From: an unidentified eubacterium SCB49
GTDB lineage: Bacteria > Bacteroidota > Bacteroidia > Flavobacteriales > Flavobacteriaceae
Assembly: GCA_000170815.1 (NCBI GenBank)
Contig: ABCO01000001.1
Location: 62,001-126,000 of the forward strand
Direction of reading: 5' to 3'
Length of the DNA stretch: 64,000 nucleotides
Shown here piece by piece: positions 16,772 through 25,084 of the stretch. The notes under the pieces are model-generated. The model searched no databases. It was not told the DNA's origin and saw only the letters and a program-made list of their open reading frames with translations. The stretch's first letter is position 1. Every line of letters begins with the position of its first letter. Both the position numbers and the translations under genes were made by a program.

Positions 16772-17494
16772 ATGTTTGATGGTTTTGGTAGTGCAGTAAT
16801 TTCAGGATTTATACTGGCCTTTATGGTTGGTCCTGTCTTCTTTACTTTAATAGAAACAAGTATAAATAAAGGTTTTAAGGCAGGAATCGTCTTTGATTCT
16901 GGTGCCATGTTTGCAGATGTAGTATTTATATTAATCGCTTATTTTAGTACTAATAAATTATTAGATCGTGTAAAAGATGACCCTGCACTTCTTATTTTTG
17001 GAGGTGGTGTTTTGATTGCATATGGTGTGATCTCTTACATTAAAAATAAAAAAGCCATTTATAAAATTATAAGAGAGCATCATGCTGTAGCCGTAAAACA
17101 AAATTTTGGTAGTTTATTCTTAAAAGGTTTCTTTCTTAATTTTATAAACTTTGGTGTACTAGCAGGCTGGATAGGAATCATTATAATCGCTAATACAAGA
17201 ACAACAGGTGAGTATGGTGTTATTTATTTTTTAATCACAGTAATGGTCTCTTTTATACTCACAGACCTTATTAAAATTACCTTAGCAAAGGCTTTAAAAA
17301 ACAAAATGACTCCTCGTTTTAGTTATAAAACAAAACAATGGGTGAGTATTTCTGTAGCTGGATTTGGTGTTTTTTTATTACTTCAAGGTGTTTTTCCAGA
17401 TAGACTTAATGCAGAAATGGATAAAATACCTGTAGAAGTACAATTGGATTCTTCTCTTATTAAGCCTAAACCTCCAGTAGAAGACCCACTCTAA
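16772..17494 (+). CDS. LysE family translocator
   Basis: An inner-membrane exporter of the LysE/RhtB superfamily, which expels amino acids or small metabolites. The 240-residue protein has six hydrophobic segments. It starts with the family-type pattern SAVISGFILAFMVGPVFFTLIETSINKGFKAGIVFDSG (glycine-proline in the first helix, then the NKGFKAG loop). It has a polar C-terminal tail ending in PKPPVEDPL, which is longer than usual. A near-consensus TACTTTTA promoter box is at 16757-16764. A terminator follows. The substrate is unknown. Confidence 0.87.
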   Translation: MFDGFGSAVISGFILAFMVGPVFFTLIETSINKGFKAGIVFDSGAMFADVVFILIAYFSTNKLLDRVKDDPALLIFGGGVLIAYGVISYIKNKKAIYKIIREHHAVAVKQNFGSLFLKGFFLNFINFGVLAGWIGIIIIANTRTTGEYGVIYFLITVMVSFILTDLIKITLAKALKNKMTPRFSYKTKQWVSISVAGFGVFLLLQGVFPDRLNAEMDKIPVEVQLDSSLIKPKPPVEDPL

Positions 17495-17504
17495 TTTTTA
17501 AACA

Positions 17505-17539
17505 TAAAAAAACCTCCAGTAAAACTGAAGGTTTCTTTT
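17505..17539. terminator. Terminator between the LysE gene and tRNA-Cys
   Basis: Arms AAACCTCCAGT / ACTGAAGGTTT with one mismatch and A/T flanks. It lies between the stop of the plus-strand gene and the 3' end of the minus-strand tRNA, so it can serve both. Confidence 0.75.
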
Positions 17540-17540
17540 G

Positions 17541-17611
17541 AGGCATCTAGCGGATTCGAACCGCTGTACAAGGTTTTGCAGACCTCTGCCTAGCCGCTCG
17601 GCCAAGATGCC
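17541..17611 (-). tRNA. tRNA-Cys (anticodon GCA)
   Basis: On the minus strand the acceptor arm GGCATCT pairs with AGATGCC, the D arm reads GGCCGAGCGGCTAGGC, the anticodon loop CTGCAAA sits in a GGT...ACC stem and carries GCA, and the T arm is AGCGGTTCGAATCCGCT. The discriminator is U, as expected for cysteine tRNA. CCA is not encoded. Length is 71 bases. Confidence 0.96.
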
Positions 17612-17616
17612 CTATA

Positions 17617-17649
17617 CTCTGTTAACTTAATTAACAGAGCGCAAATATA
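17617..17649 (-). promoter_or_regulatory. tRNA-Cys promoter and leader hairpin
   Basis: Minus-strand TATATTTG (17642-17649) is an exact TAnnTTTG box about 30 bases before the tRNA. Between the box and the tRNA lies a perfect 9-bp hairpin, CTCTGTTAA-CTTAA-TTAACAGAG (17617-17639). Confidence 0.5.
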
Positions 17650-17696
17650 AACTTTTCAAAACATAAATTGCAACTAAAAAAGTAGAGAAAAAAAAC

Positions 17697-18056
17697 TTAT
17701 CCTCTATTTCCATTCATAGTTACCACAACCTCAGCGACATCGCCACCAATAGGAGGGTTAATTTTTGCTACAGAAACTTCAACAAATTGTACCATTGTTA
17801 ATTCATTTAAGACCCTGTTAATAATACGTTGTCCTACGTGTTCTAATAGTTCAGAACGTATTTCCATCTCTTCTACTACAATGTTATTAAGTGTGACATA
17901 GTCTACAGTATCAACAAGTTGATCACTTTCTGAAGCCTTAGAAAGATCTGCTTTTACAGATAAATTTACCAGATAATCACTCCCTATTTTTTCTTCTTCA
18001 GTGAGACAGCCGTGATTTGTAAAAACACGTATATTTTTTAAATGAATGCTATGCAT
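17697..18056 (-). CDS. folB: Dihydroneopterin aldolase
   Basis: Converts 7,8-dihydroneopterin to 6-hydroxymethyl-7,8-dihydropterin and glycolaldehyde in folate synthesis; cytoplasmic. The 119-residue protein is of normal length. Motifs: ALKNIRVF-type start (SIHLKNIRVFTNHGCLTEEEKIG), VDYVTLNNIV, SELLEHVGQRI, and the catalytic lysine in VSVAKINPPIGGDV. An exact TATCTTTG promoter box lies 15 bases upstream on the minus strand. It diverges from glnS, a common neighbour order in Flavobacteriaceae. Confidence 0.94.
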   Translation of the reverse strand: MHSIHLKNIRVFTNHGCLTEEEKIGSDYLVNLSVKADLSKASESDQLVDTVDYVTLNNIVVEEMEIRSELLEHVGQRIINRVLNELTMVQFVEVSVAKINPPIGGDVAEVVVTMNGNRG

Positions 18057-18071
18057 AGTTAATCCTTTTCA

Positions 18072-18094
18072 CAAAGATACTTTTTTTACCTTTG
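18072..18094. promoter_or_regulatory. Divergent promoter boxes between folB and glnS
   Basis: Minus-strand TATCTTTG at 18072-18079 serves folB. Plus-strand TACCTTTG at 18087-18094 faces glnS and would give a leader of about 170 bases. Both are exact TAnnTTTG matches, only 7 bases apart. Confidence 0.55.
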
Positions 18095-18270
18095 CGTATT
18101 ATTTTCAGCTTTAGAAGAATCGTATTTTCAGCACAAATAGTGATGTTATAAAATTTCTGAAGCAAAATGAAATAACCAAATAAGTAACAATAGAACAATC
18201 AAAGGTCTCTAAGTGATTATAAATAAAACAGTTTTTATAATTGTATTAGAGTTCTGAAACAACATATACC

Positions 18271-19950
18271 ATGAGCGAAGAAAAGGAACCTCTCAATTTT
18301 ATTGAGCAAATTATAGAAGAAGATTTAAAAGAAACACACAAAAAAGAAGATTTGTGTTTTCGTTTTCCGCCAGAACCTAATGGATATTTACATATAGGTC
18401 ACGCCTCTTCTATTTGTCTTAATTTTGGATTAGGACTTACCTATGATGCTCCTGTAAATCTTAGATTTGACGATACAAATCCTGCAAAAGAAGAGCAAAG
18501 ATTTGTAGATGCTATTAAACGTGATGTAGCGTGGTTAGGCTATACATGGGAAAATGAATTGTACGCTAGTGATTATTTTCAAGAATTATATGACTGGGCT
18601 GTACAATTAATTAAAGATGGAAAAGCGTATGTAGATTCTCAAACTTCTGAGGCCATGCGTGAACAAAAAGGAACTCCTACAGAAGTAGGAAGCAATAGTC
18701 CTTTTAGAGATCGTTCTGTAGAAGAAAACCTTGCATTATTTGAGCAAATGAAATCTGGTGAAGCGCCAGAAGGAGCTCATGTTTTACGTGCAAAAATAGA
18801 CATGGCTTCTACAAATATGTTAATGCGTGATCCTGTTATGTACAGAACCTTGCATAAACATCACCATAGAACTGGTACAGATTGGAAAATTTTTCCGATG
18901 TATGACTGGACGCACGGTGAGAGTGATTATTTAGAACAAGTATCGCACTCTTTTTGTACGCTAGAGTTTAAACCTCACAGAGAATTATACGATTGGTTTT
19001 TAGATCAAATACACGATCCAAAAAAGATACGCCCTAAACAACGTGAGTTTGCAAGAAGAAATTTAAGTCATACAGTTGTTAGTAAAAGAAAGCTTGCTAG
19101 ATTAGTTGAAGATGGTGTTGTACAAAGTTGGGATGATCCAAGAATGCCTACTATTTCTGGGTTAAGAAGAAGAGGTTATACAGCAGCTTCTATTAGAAAT
19201 TTTGCCAACGGAATTGGAGTTGGTAAAAGAGATAATTTAATAGATGTTTCTAGGTTAGAGTTTAGTATTCGTGAAGATCTAAACAAAACTGCAGATCGTG
19301 TGATGGCAGTATTAAATCCAGTAAAAGTGGTAATCACTAATTATCCAGAAGGAGAAACAGAATGGTTAGACGCAGAAAATAATCAAGGTGATGAGACTGC
19401 TGGTTTTAGAAAAGTTCCTTTTTCTAGAGAAATTTATATTGAAAAAGAAGACTTTAGAGAAGAAGCAAATAAAAAGTTTTTTAGATTAAAACTTGGTAAA
19501 GAAGTTCGACTTAAAAACGCTTATATCATTAAAGCAGAAAGCTGCATAAAAGATGAAAATGGCGAGGTGACAGAGATACACTGTACTTATGATCCAGACA
19601 GCCGTAGTGGTAGTGGTTCAGAAGCTTCTATGCGTAAAGTAAAAGGAACATTACATTGGGTGTCTATAAAAGATGCTTTAGAGATAGAAGTTCGTTTATA
19701 CGATCGTCTTTTTACGGTAGCATCGCCAGATACAGACAAAGAAAAAGACTTTATGGAGTTTGTAAATCCAAACTCATTAGAGGTGATTACAGGTTATGCA
19801 GAACCTAGTCTTAAAGAACGAAAAGTAGAAGAAAAAATGCAGTTTCAGCGTTTGGGTTATTTTGTAGTTGATAAAGATACCACAGCAGATAAAATGGTTT
19901 TTAACAAGACAGTTGGACTTCGTGATTCTTGGGCAAAAATTGACCAGTAA
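18271..19950 (+). CDS. glnS: Glutaminyl-tRNA synthetase
   Basis: Charges tRNA-Gln with glutamine; cytoplasmic class I synthetase. The 559-residue length matches GlnS. The HIGH-type motif is in PPEPNGYLHIGHAS (about residues 31-44), followed by LRFDDTNPAKEE. The KMSKS-type motif appears as VVSKRKLARL near residue 270. The C-terminal anticodon-binding beta-barrels cover about 340-550. NFANGIGVGKRDN separates GlnS from GltX. Having its own GlnS means the cell does not need the GltX/GatCAB route for Gln-tRNA. The acyltransferase gene follows after 12 bases. Confidence 0.97.
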   Translation: MSEEKEPLNFIEQIIEEDLKETHKKEDLCFRFPPEPNGYLHIGHASSICLNFGLGLTYDAPVNLRFDDTNPAKEEQRFVDAIKRDVAWLGYTWENELYASDYFQELYDWAVQLIKDGKAYVDSQTSEAMREQKGTPTEVGSNSPFRDRSVEENLALFEQMKSGEAPEGAHVLRAKIDMASTNMLMRDPVMYRTLHKHHHRTGTDWKIFPMYDWTHGESDYLEQVSHSFCTLEFKPHRELYDWFLDQIHDPKKIRPKQREFARRNLSHTVVSKRKLARLVEDGVVQSWDDPRMPTISGLRRRGYTAASIRNFANGIGVGKRDNLIDVSRLEFSIREDLNKTADRVMAVLNPVKVVITNYPEGETEWLDAENNQGDETAGFRKVPFSREIYIEKEDFREEANKKFFRLKLGKEVRLKNAYIIKAESCIKDENGEVTEIHCTYDPDSRSGSGSEASMRKVKGTLHWVSIKDALEIEVRLYDRLFTVASPDTDKEKDFMEFVNPNSLEVITGYAEPSLKERKVEEKMQFQRLGYFVVDKDTTADKMVFNKTVGLRDSWAKIDQ

Positions 19951-19962
19951 GAAATAGAAAAT

Positions 19963-20955
19963 ATGGATAAACGGCTACAATGGATAGATCAAGCAAGAGG
20001 ATTTTCAATCTTTTTGGTGGTCTGGGGACATAATTTTCCTACCATTGAGCCTTATATTTATAGTTTTCATGTGCCTTTATTTTTCTTTATTGCCGGTATG
20101 TTCCATCCAGAACAAATTACTGTAAGAGGTACCGTAAAAAGGGCAAAGATGATTCTTATTCCCTATTTTATATGGGCAACTGCACTTTATCTTTTTTGGT
20201 TGTTTGTGGGGAGGCATTATGGTGATAGTTCTGAGATTACATTATCTCCTATTGATAACCTAATAGGAGTTTTTTATGCCCAAGGCGGTCAGCAATATAT
20301 GGATTGGGGTATCCCTTTGTGGTTTCTTCCTTGTATATTTTTAGTGTATTTCTTCTTCGGAATTTTAAAGAAAATAAAAAATACACGCCTTTATTATATA
20401 AGTGTTGCAGCTGTTGTATTACTCGGTATTTTGTGGACTAAAATTATTGGTATCAAGCTTCCGTGGAGTATAGATGTGGCTATGGTAGCGCTTGCATTTT
20501 ATTGTGTAGGTAATGTGTTAAAAGCAAAAATGATTTCAGTAGAAAAAAAGAAAAGCATCCTGTGGTTTTTATTTCTTTTTGCAGCTCATATAGGTTTATT
20601 TTTACTGAATACAGAAAAGATAGATATGTATCGCTCTATTTATGGGATACCTACTTATTTCTTATTAAGTGGTTTGTGCGGAAGCATAGCATATGTGCTC
20701 TTTTTTAAATTGGTCCCTATTTTTAAACCACTTAGTTATTTAGGAAAAAACTCTATTGTTATTCTTGCCACTCATTTAAGAGCATTAACAGTTATAAAAT
20801 TAATACTCCTATTAGTTTTAGGAATTACTGTTTTTCAATTTTCAGAAATAGAAAAATTTATACTTTCTATTTTTCAAATACTACTTGCCATACCAATTAT
20901 TTGGTTTGTAAATAAATACATACCTATTGCAAATGGAACTATTAAAAAGAAATAA
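19963..20955 (+). CDS. Acyltransferase family membrane protein (acyltransferase 3)
   Basis: An integral membrane O-acyltransferase of the acyltransferase-3 family, which modifies sugars of surface polysaccharides or lipids. The 330-residue protein opens with RLQWIDQARGFSIFLVVWGHN, the family's first helix with the conserved arginine and a catalytic-type histidine, and has about ten hydrophobic segments. The small motif FHVPLFFFIAGMF is also typical. It sits 12 bases after glnS and overlaps the EptA-like gene by 23 bases, so it is likely co-translated with that gene and involved in envelope modification. The substrate is unknown. Confidence 0.85.
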   Translation: MDKRLQWIDQARGFSIFLVVWGHNFPTIEPYIYSFHVPLFFFIAGMFHPEQITVRGTVKRAKMILIPYFIWATALYLFWLFVGRHYGDSSEITLSPIDNLIGVFYAQGGQQYMDWGIPLWFLPCIFLVYFFFGILKKIKNTRLYYISVAAVVLLGILWTKIIGIKLPWSIDVAMVALAFYCVGNVLKAKMISVEKKKSILWFLFLFAAHIGLFLLNTEKIDMYRSIYGIPTYFLLSGLCGSIAYVLFFKLVPIFKPLSYLGKNSIVILATHLRALTVIKLILLLVLGITVFQFSEIEKFILSIFQILLAIPIIWFVNKYIPIANGTIKKK

Positions 20956-22399
20956 GGAATTATTATTATTTCATATTATCCTTAACATTGCCATTGTATT
21001 TTTTATAACAGGGGCCTCTTACTATCATACCCCATTAGAAGGCGGTAAAGACACCCTTATATACCTGGTACATCTTGTAATATTACAAACTACCATTGCT
21101 GGTTTTGTATATTTTTTAACCTTACAGAAATGGTTATTTCGCATTGGTTTTTCTGCTTTGTTTCTGTTTTTCTGTAGTTTTTCATTTTTTGCATATACAC
21201 AAGATTTATCTGTAACATCAGGATTAATACAAGCCGTGTTTGAAACTACTCCAGATATTGCCATAGACTTAATAACGTGGCCTTATATGCTGTTTCTCTT
21301 TTTTGCTTTAGTTGTCCTCACTTTTTTTATAAAGTGGCATAATAAACTTAATAATAGACAAGGAGTCGTTATTTATAGTTTGTTAGCTTTAAGTTGTATT
21401 GCTTTATTTTTTATAACTGAAAGAAAGCGTTTAAACACGCTTAAAAGTAGGCTACCGTATAATGTCTTTTATGGCATTGAAGATTATTATAGTGCTCCAA
21501 AATTTCAGTTAAACAAAACGCTGCCTATAGTTACAAAACAAAAAGACAGTCTTACTGTTATTTTTGTATTAGGCGAAACTGTGCGAGCAGATCATTTAGG
21601 AATTAATGGGTATGAAAGGGCGACTACTCCATTTTTATTAAAAGAAGAAATCATATCTTATCCTTCTATTTTTACTCCTAATACCTATACGGCAGCTAGT
21701 CTTCCGCAGTTATTAACAGACAAAGAAATAGGTGTTGACAAAGCAATGTACACGAGTATTTATACCGTTGCCAATGCCGCAGGTTTTGAAACTACTTGGA
21801 TAGGTAACCAAACATTAGAAAAGTCTTTTGGACCCATTGTAGAAACAAATGATACCATATTATTAGTAGATAAATATAAATCTGAATACAGTTTTAATAA
21901 AGCGCTAGACGGAGTAATGTTACCTGAATTAGATCGTGTTTTAGGTACAGCAAAAAACCAGTTTATCACATTACACATGATGGGAAGTCATTGGTATTAT
22001 GAAAATCGTTATCCTGATACTTTTAGAAAATACACACCTGTAATTACATCAAAATATATTCCTTCTTTAACAACAGAAGAAGTTATTAACTCTTATGATA
22101 ACACTATTTTATATTTAGATTACTTTTTAAAAGAAGTGATAGATCGTGCTAAGAAAAATACTACTCCAACGCTCGTTGTTTATATATCTGATCACGGAGA
22201 ATCTTTAGGTGAAAATGGTCAATTTTTACATGCCAGTAAAGCAAAAGAACAAACAAATCCTGCTATGTTGTTCTGGATGTCAGATAGTTTTAAAACACGT
22301 TATACAGCAACTGCAATTAGTATTGATACAGCAAAAAACGAAGCACTTACTACAAATATCGTTTTTGAATACCTTCAGGCTATTTTTACCTTAAAATGA
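20933..22399 (+). CDS. Phosphoethanolamine transferase (EptA-like, alkaline-phosphatase fold)
   Basis: An inner-membrane enzyme with five N-terminal membrane helices (residues 1-165) and a periplasmic sulfatase-fold domain. It is predicted to transfer phosphoethanolamine to lipid A or a glycan. Motifs: VFVLGETVRADHLGINGYERATTPFL, with the metal-binding Glu215; a nucleophile threonine in PNTYTAASLPQLL (Thr253); and YISDHGESLGENGQFLHAS. Lipid A specificity is inferred from the family, and this protein lacks the usual cysteine-rich pattern of enterobacterial EptA. ATG 20933 is preferred over TTG 20927. It overlaps the acyltransferase gene, suggesting one envelope-modification unit. Confidence 0.87.
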   Translation: MELLKRNKELLLFHIILNIAIVFFITGASYYHTPLEGGKDTLIYLVHLVILQTTIAGFVYFLTLQKWLFRIGFSALFLFFCSFSFFAYTQDLSVTSGLIQAVFETTPDIAIDLITWPYMLFLFFALVVLTFFIKWHNKLNNRQGVVIYSLLALSCIALFFITERKRLNTLKSRLPYNVFYGIEDYYSAPKFQLNKTLPIVTKQKDSLTVIFVLGETVRADHLGINGYERATTPFLLKEEIISYPSIFTPNTYTAASLPQLLTDKEIGVDKAMYTSIYTVANAAGFETTWIGNQTLEKSFGPIVETNDTILLVDKYKSEYSFNKALDGVMLPELDRVLGTAKNQFITLHMMGSHWYYENRYPDTFRKYTPVITSKYIPSLTTEEVINSYDNTILYLDYFLKEVIDRAKKNTTPTLVVYISDHGESLGENGQFLHASKAKEQTNPAMLFWMSDSFKTRYTATAISIDTAKNEALTTNIVFEYLQAIFTLK

Positions 22400-22562
22400 A
22401 TTAAATCTTAATTTTATTAGCATAATAATAGCTTATAATGCTATTTTAAGATAACTTTAAGTATTGTAAATCAAGTATTAACCGGCTATTAACAGTGATA
22501 TGTTAATGTGTGTGGTATATTTGATTAAACGATATATTAACAATTAAAACCTACCATAAATA

Positions 22563-22940
22563 ATGGCATCAAATACAGGACAAACATTAATTGCTCTATT
22601 AACAGGAGCAGCAATTGGAGCAGGAATAGGAATTCTTTATGCACCAGAAAGTGGAAAAAAAACAAGAAAGAAAATTAAAAAAGAAGCTGCAAAAGCTCAA
22701 AAGCAATTAACAGAACAGCTTCATGAGGCACAAGAAATTATAAGTTCTAAAACTCAAGATACCAAAGTTAGTTTAGAACAAAAACTAGAGGATACTTTGT
22801 CTTCTGCAAGCTACAAAGCAGATGATGTACTTGTCGCACTAGAAAATAAACTTGAGAGTTTACGTAAACAAAACGCAAAACTTCAAAAAGATGGAATTGT
22901 ATCTAAAATTGAAGCGGAAACTAAAAAAGTAACCGCTTAA
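22563..22940 (+). CDS. YtxH domain-containing protein
   Basis: A 125-residue protein with one N-terminal membrane/glycine-rich segment (TLIALLTGAAIGAGIGILYAPESGKKTRKKI), the hallmark of YtxH proteins, followed by a long lysine/glutamine-rich helical region (about 30-115) likely to be a coiled coil. In other bacteria YtxH proteins are linked to general stress responses, but the activity is unknown. It starts a tight three-gene run: 1 base to the next gene, which then overlaps the third. The leader (22464-22510) carries several TTAACA-type motifs. Confidence 0.85.
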   Translation: MASNTGQTLIALLTGAAIGAGIGILYAPESGKKTRKKIKKEAAKAQKQLTEQLHEAQEIISSKTQDTKVSLEQKLEDTLSSASYKADDVLVALENKLESLRKQNAKLQKDGIVSKIEAETKKVTA

Positions 22941-22941
22941 T

Positions 22942-23358
22942 ATGGCTTTTGAATCCCTTTCAGAAAACGTAAGCAATACAGGAAAGAAAACACAAGATTA
23001 CGTAGAGAATACGGCGGAGTATTATAAACTTCGCCTTTTTAAATCTTCTATGAAATTTGCAACTTCTCTTATTAGCATGTTAGTGCTAGGAGGTATTGCT
23101 ACACTCTTTTTAGCCTTTGTTTCATTTGGTCTTTCTATGTATTTAAGTAGAATTATAGGATATCCCTCTGCCGGATTTTTTGTGATGGGCGGTTTTTATT
23201 TACTCATTTTTCTATTTATATATTTCTATGGGAAGAAAATGATAGTAAAAGCTGTTTTAGAGAAGTTCTCAGAACTTATTATTGATGAAGATGACATCTC
23301 TAGATCTGATGTAGAAAAGGCAATGTCTAAGTCAAATAATATAGATGAAATGTTATGA
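22942..23358 (+). CDS. Small membrane protein, holin-like (putative phage holin family/DUF superfamily)
   Basis: A 138-residue protein with two adjacent membrane helices (about 45-72 and 78-98) separated by a short turn containing YPSAGFF, and polar N- and C-termini. This two-helix layout is what automated annotation labels as a holin-like family in flavobacterial genomes. There is no phage gene nearby, so a lysis role is unlikely. It sits between the YtxH gene (1-base gap) and an 81-residue protein (4-base ATGA overlap). I infer a shared envelope-stress role for the three from their order only. Confidence 0.65.
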   Translation: MAFESLSENVSNTGKKTQDYVENTAEYYKLRLFKSSMKFATSLISMLVLGGIATLFLAFVSFGLSMYLSRIIGYPSAGFFVMGGFYLLIFLFIYFYGKKMIVKAVLEKFSELIIDEDDISRSDVEKAMSKSNNIDEML

Positions 23359-23600
23359 GTAATAAAAAAACATATTCAAACTTTGAAGAAATAGATAGAG
23401 ATCTAAAAATTCTCCGTTTGAAGTCTGAAATTGCAAAAGAAGAACTTAAGCTTAGTTTACACGATACAAAAGAAGAACTTTCACCCAACAAACTAATATT
23501 GGGGTTTGCTGGAGGTGTAGCTACTTCACCTATTTTATTAAAGTTTTTAATGCCTCTGCTATCTTATGGTATTACTAGATTGTTTAATAAAAATAAATAA
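23355..23600 (+). CDS. Small protein of unknown function (DUF6327-like)
   Basis: An 81-residue protein beginning MSNKKTYSNFEEIDRDLKIL. The first half is charged and helical (KLKSEIAKEELKLSLHDTKEEL-type pattern), and the second half is a membrane segment (LILGFAGGVATSPILLKFLMPLLSYG). It looks like the short DUF6327 family, but I cannot confirm this by eye. Its ATG overlaps the previous stop (ATGA), so it is translationally coupled to the holin-like gene. Confidence 0.65.
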   Translation: MSNKKTYSNFEEIDRDLKILRLKSEIAKEELKLSLHDTKEELSPNKLILGFAGGVATSPILLKFLMPLLSYGITRLFNKNK

Positions 23601-23623
23601 TTTATAATAATCAGTATTAAACA

Positions 23624-23712
23624 AATACTTGTCACACTGAGCGCAGTCGAAGTGCTTATAATTAACTAGTTTATATTTAAAGCCCAGGAACACGTATCAG
23701 GTATAGCCCAGT
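23624..23712 (+). repeat. 89-bp direct repeat, copy A (contains a palindromic repeat)
   Basis: Starts AATACTTGTCACACTGAGCG and includes the dispersed core CAGTCGAAGTGCTTAT, then TTTATATTTAAAGCCCAG, and ends TATAGCCCAGT. It repeats 128 bases downstream. The 348-bp gap 23601-23948 holds only these two units and the terminator. Confidence 0.7.
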
Positions 23713-23751
23713 CCAAGCTTTAAATTACTGAACTATACTTTAAAACATACG

Positions 23752-23840
23752 AATACTTGTCACACTGAGCGCAGTCGAAGTGCTTATATTTATCTAGCTC
23801 ATATTTAAAGTCCAGTAATATCTACCAGGTAGAGTGCAGT
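23752..23840 (+). repeat. 89-bp direct repeat, copy B (contains a palindromic repeat)
   Basis: The first 37 bases are nearly the same as copy A. The rest matches with substitutions (CATATTTAAAGTCCAG; AGGTAGAGTGCAGT). Same length and orientation as copy A. Confidence 0.7.
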
Positions 23841-23894
23841 TGAAACCCAATACACATCCAAAAAATAAAGTTTTAAAGAGACTTAATTAAAAAC

Positions 23895-23932
23895 AAAAAC
23901 CCCTTTTGTATGAATTGCTAAAGGGGTTTTCT
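23895..23932. terminator. Bidirectional terminator before the SPFH gene
   Basis: Perfect arms AAAACCCCTTT / AAAGGGGTTTT with a 13-base loop. It lies just past the stop of the minus-strand SPFH gene. Confidence 0.85.
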
Positions 23933-23948
23933 ATTTTATGTATTAAAT

Positions 23949-24953
23949 TTAAAATGTTACTTCATCATCCATTGAAGGAGGAGTAGGTTTAGGTCTAGTT
24001 TTAGATTTTTTATTTGTAATGCCTTTTGCAGCATTTGTTTTTTTCATCTCTTCCCCTATTTGATTACTTGCTACAAACGAAGCAATCATATCATTTAACA
24101 TATTACTTCCTGCTTGTGGCGAGTTTGGCAATAATATTAAGTTTGTGTTTGTTTCTTCTCCTATAGACTGTAAAGTGTCATAATGTTGTGTTACTACAAT
24201 TAAAGCAGATGCTTCTTGAGAGTTAATACCTACATTATTTAATACATCTACAGATTCCTCAAGACCTCTTGCAATCTCACGACGCTGGTCTGCAATACCC
24301 TGTCCTTGTAGTCTTTTACTTTCTGCTTCTGCACGAGCTTTTGCAACTATTTTAATACGGTCTGCTTCTGCTTCATACTCTGCAGCTACTTTTTCACGCT
24401 CAGATGCATTAATACGGTTCATGGCAGCTTTTACTTGTTCATCTGGATCGATATCTGTAACTAGGGTTTTTATAATATCGTAACCATAATTTATCATCGC
24501 TTCGTTTAACTCAAGTTTTACAGCGATTGCTACATCATCTTTACGTTCAAAAACATCATCTAGTTTCATTTTAGGCACTTCTGCACGTACTACATCAAAT
24601 ACATAAGAGGTAATCTGATCGTGCGGATTTTCAAGCTTGTAAAAAGCATCATACACTTTATCTTTTACTACTTGAAATTGTACCGAAATTTTCAATTTTA
24701 CAAAAACATCATCCTTTGTTTTTGTCTCTACCAAAACGTCTAATTGCTGTATTTTAAGATTGATACGACCTGCAATACGCTGAACAACAGGTATTTTAAA
24801 TTGCAATCCAGAATTACGAATACTACTAAACTTTCCGAAGTTTTCTATAATAGCCGCCGTTTGCTGCTTTACCGTAAAGAAAGATTTTAAGATTAAGAAA
24901 AATAAGATAATACCTAATGGTATTAATAAAATAGAAAATGGTCCCATAGACAA
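23949..24953 (-). CDS. SPFH/Band 7 domain protein (stomatin-like)
   Basis: A membrane-anchored scaffold protein of the SPFH family. One N-terminal hydrophobic segment (residues 5-27) is followed by the Band 7 domain (about 27-190; FFTVKQQTAAIIENFGKF, RINLKIQQLDV, TKDDVFVKLKISVQFQV). A long helical region rich in A, E and R follows (about 190-255, ASEREKVAAEYEAEADRIK, AEAESKRLQGQGIADQRR). The C-terminal tail is lysine-rich (KKSKTRPKPTPPSMDD). Length 334 fits stomatin/HflK-like proteins. Neither an NfeD partner nor HflC is adjacent. It probably organises membrane microdomains or a protease complex. Confidence 0.9.
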   Translation of the reverse strand: MSMGPFSILLIPLGIILFFLILKSFFTVKQQTAAIIENFGKFSSIRNSGLQFKIPVVQRIAGRINLKIQQLDVLVETKTKDDVFVKLKISVQFQVVKDKVYDAFYKLENPHDQITSYVFDVVRAEVPKMKLDDVFERKDDVAIAVKLELNEAMINYGYDIIKTLVTDIDPDEQVKAAMNRINASEREKVAAEYEAEADRIKIVAKARAEAESKRLQGQGIADQRREIARGLEESVDVLNNVGINSQEASALIVVTQHYDTLQSIGEETNTNLILLPNSPQAGSNMLNDMIASFVASNQIGEEMKKTNAAKGITNKKSKTRPKPTPPSMDDEVTF

Positions 24954-25084
24954 ATAATTTTTAATTAATAACTGTTTTGAAGATACAAATTATAGCCATC
25001 TTAATCTAGCTTTTCAACTTGCTTAATTTATGAGTCGCTTTTTGCCTGTTTTTGTTACTCACTTAATGACACCTTATTCTTAAC

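Noticed and set aside
22942..23358. Prophage lysis module
   Set aside because: The holin-like label rests on two helices only, no phage gene is near, and the gene is coupled to YtxH.
23624..23840. CRISPR array
   Set aside because: Only two 89-bp units with a 39-bp spacer, internal palindromes belong to the dispersed repeat, and no cas genes are present.
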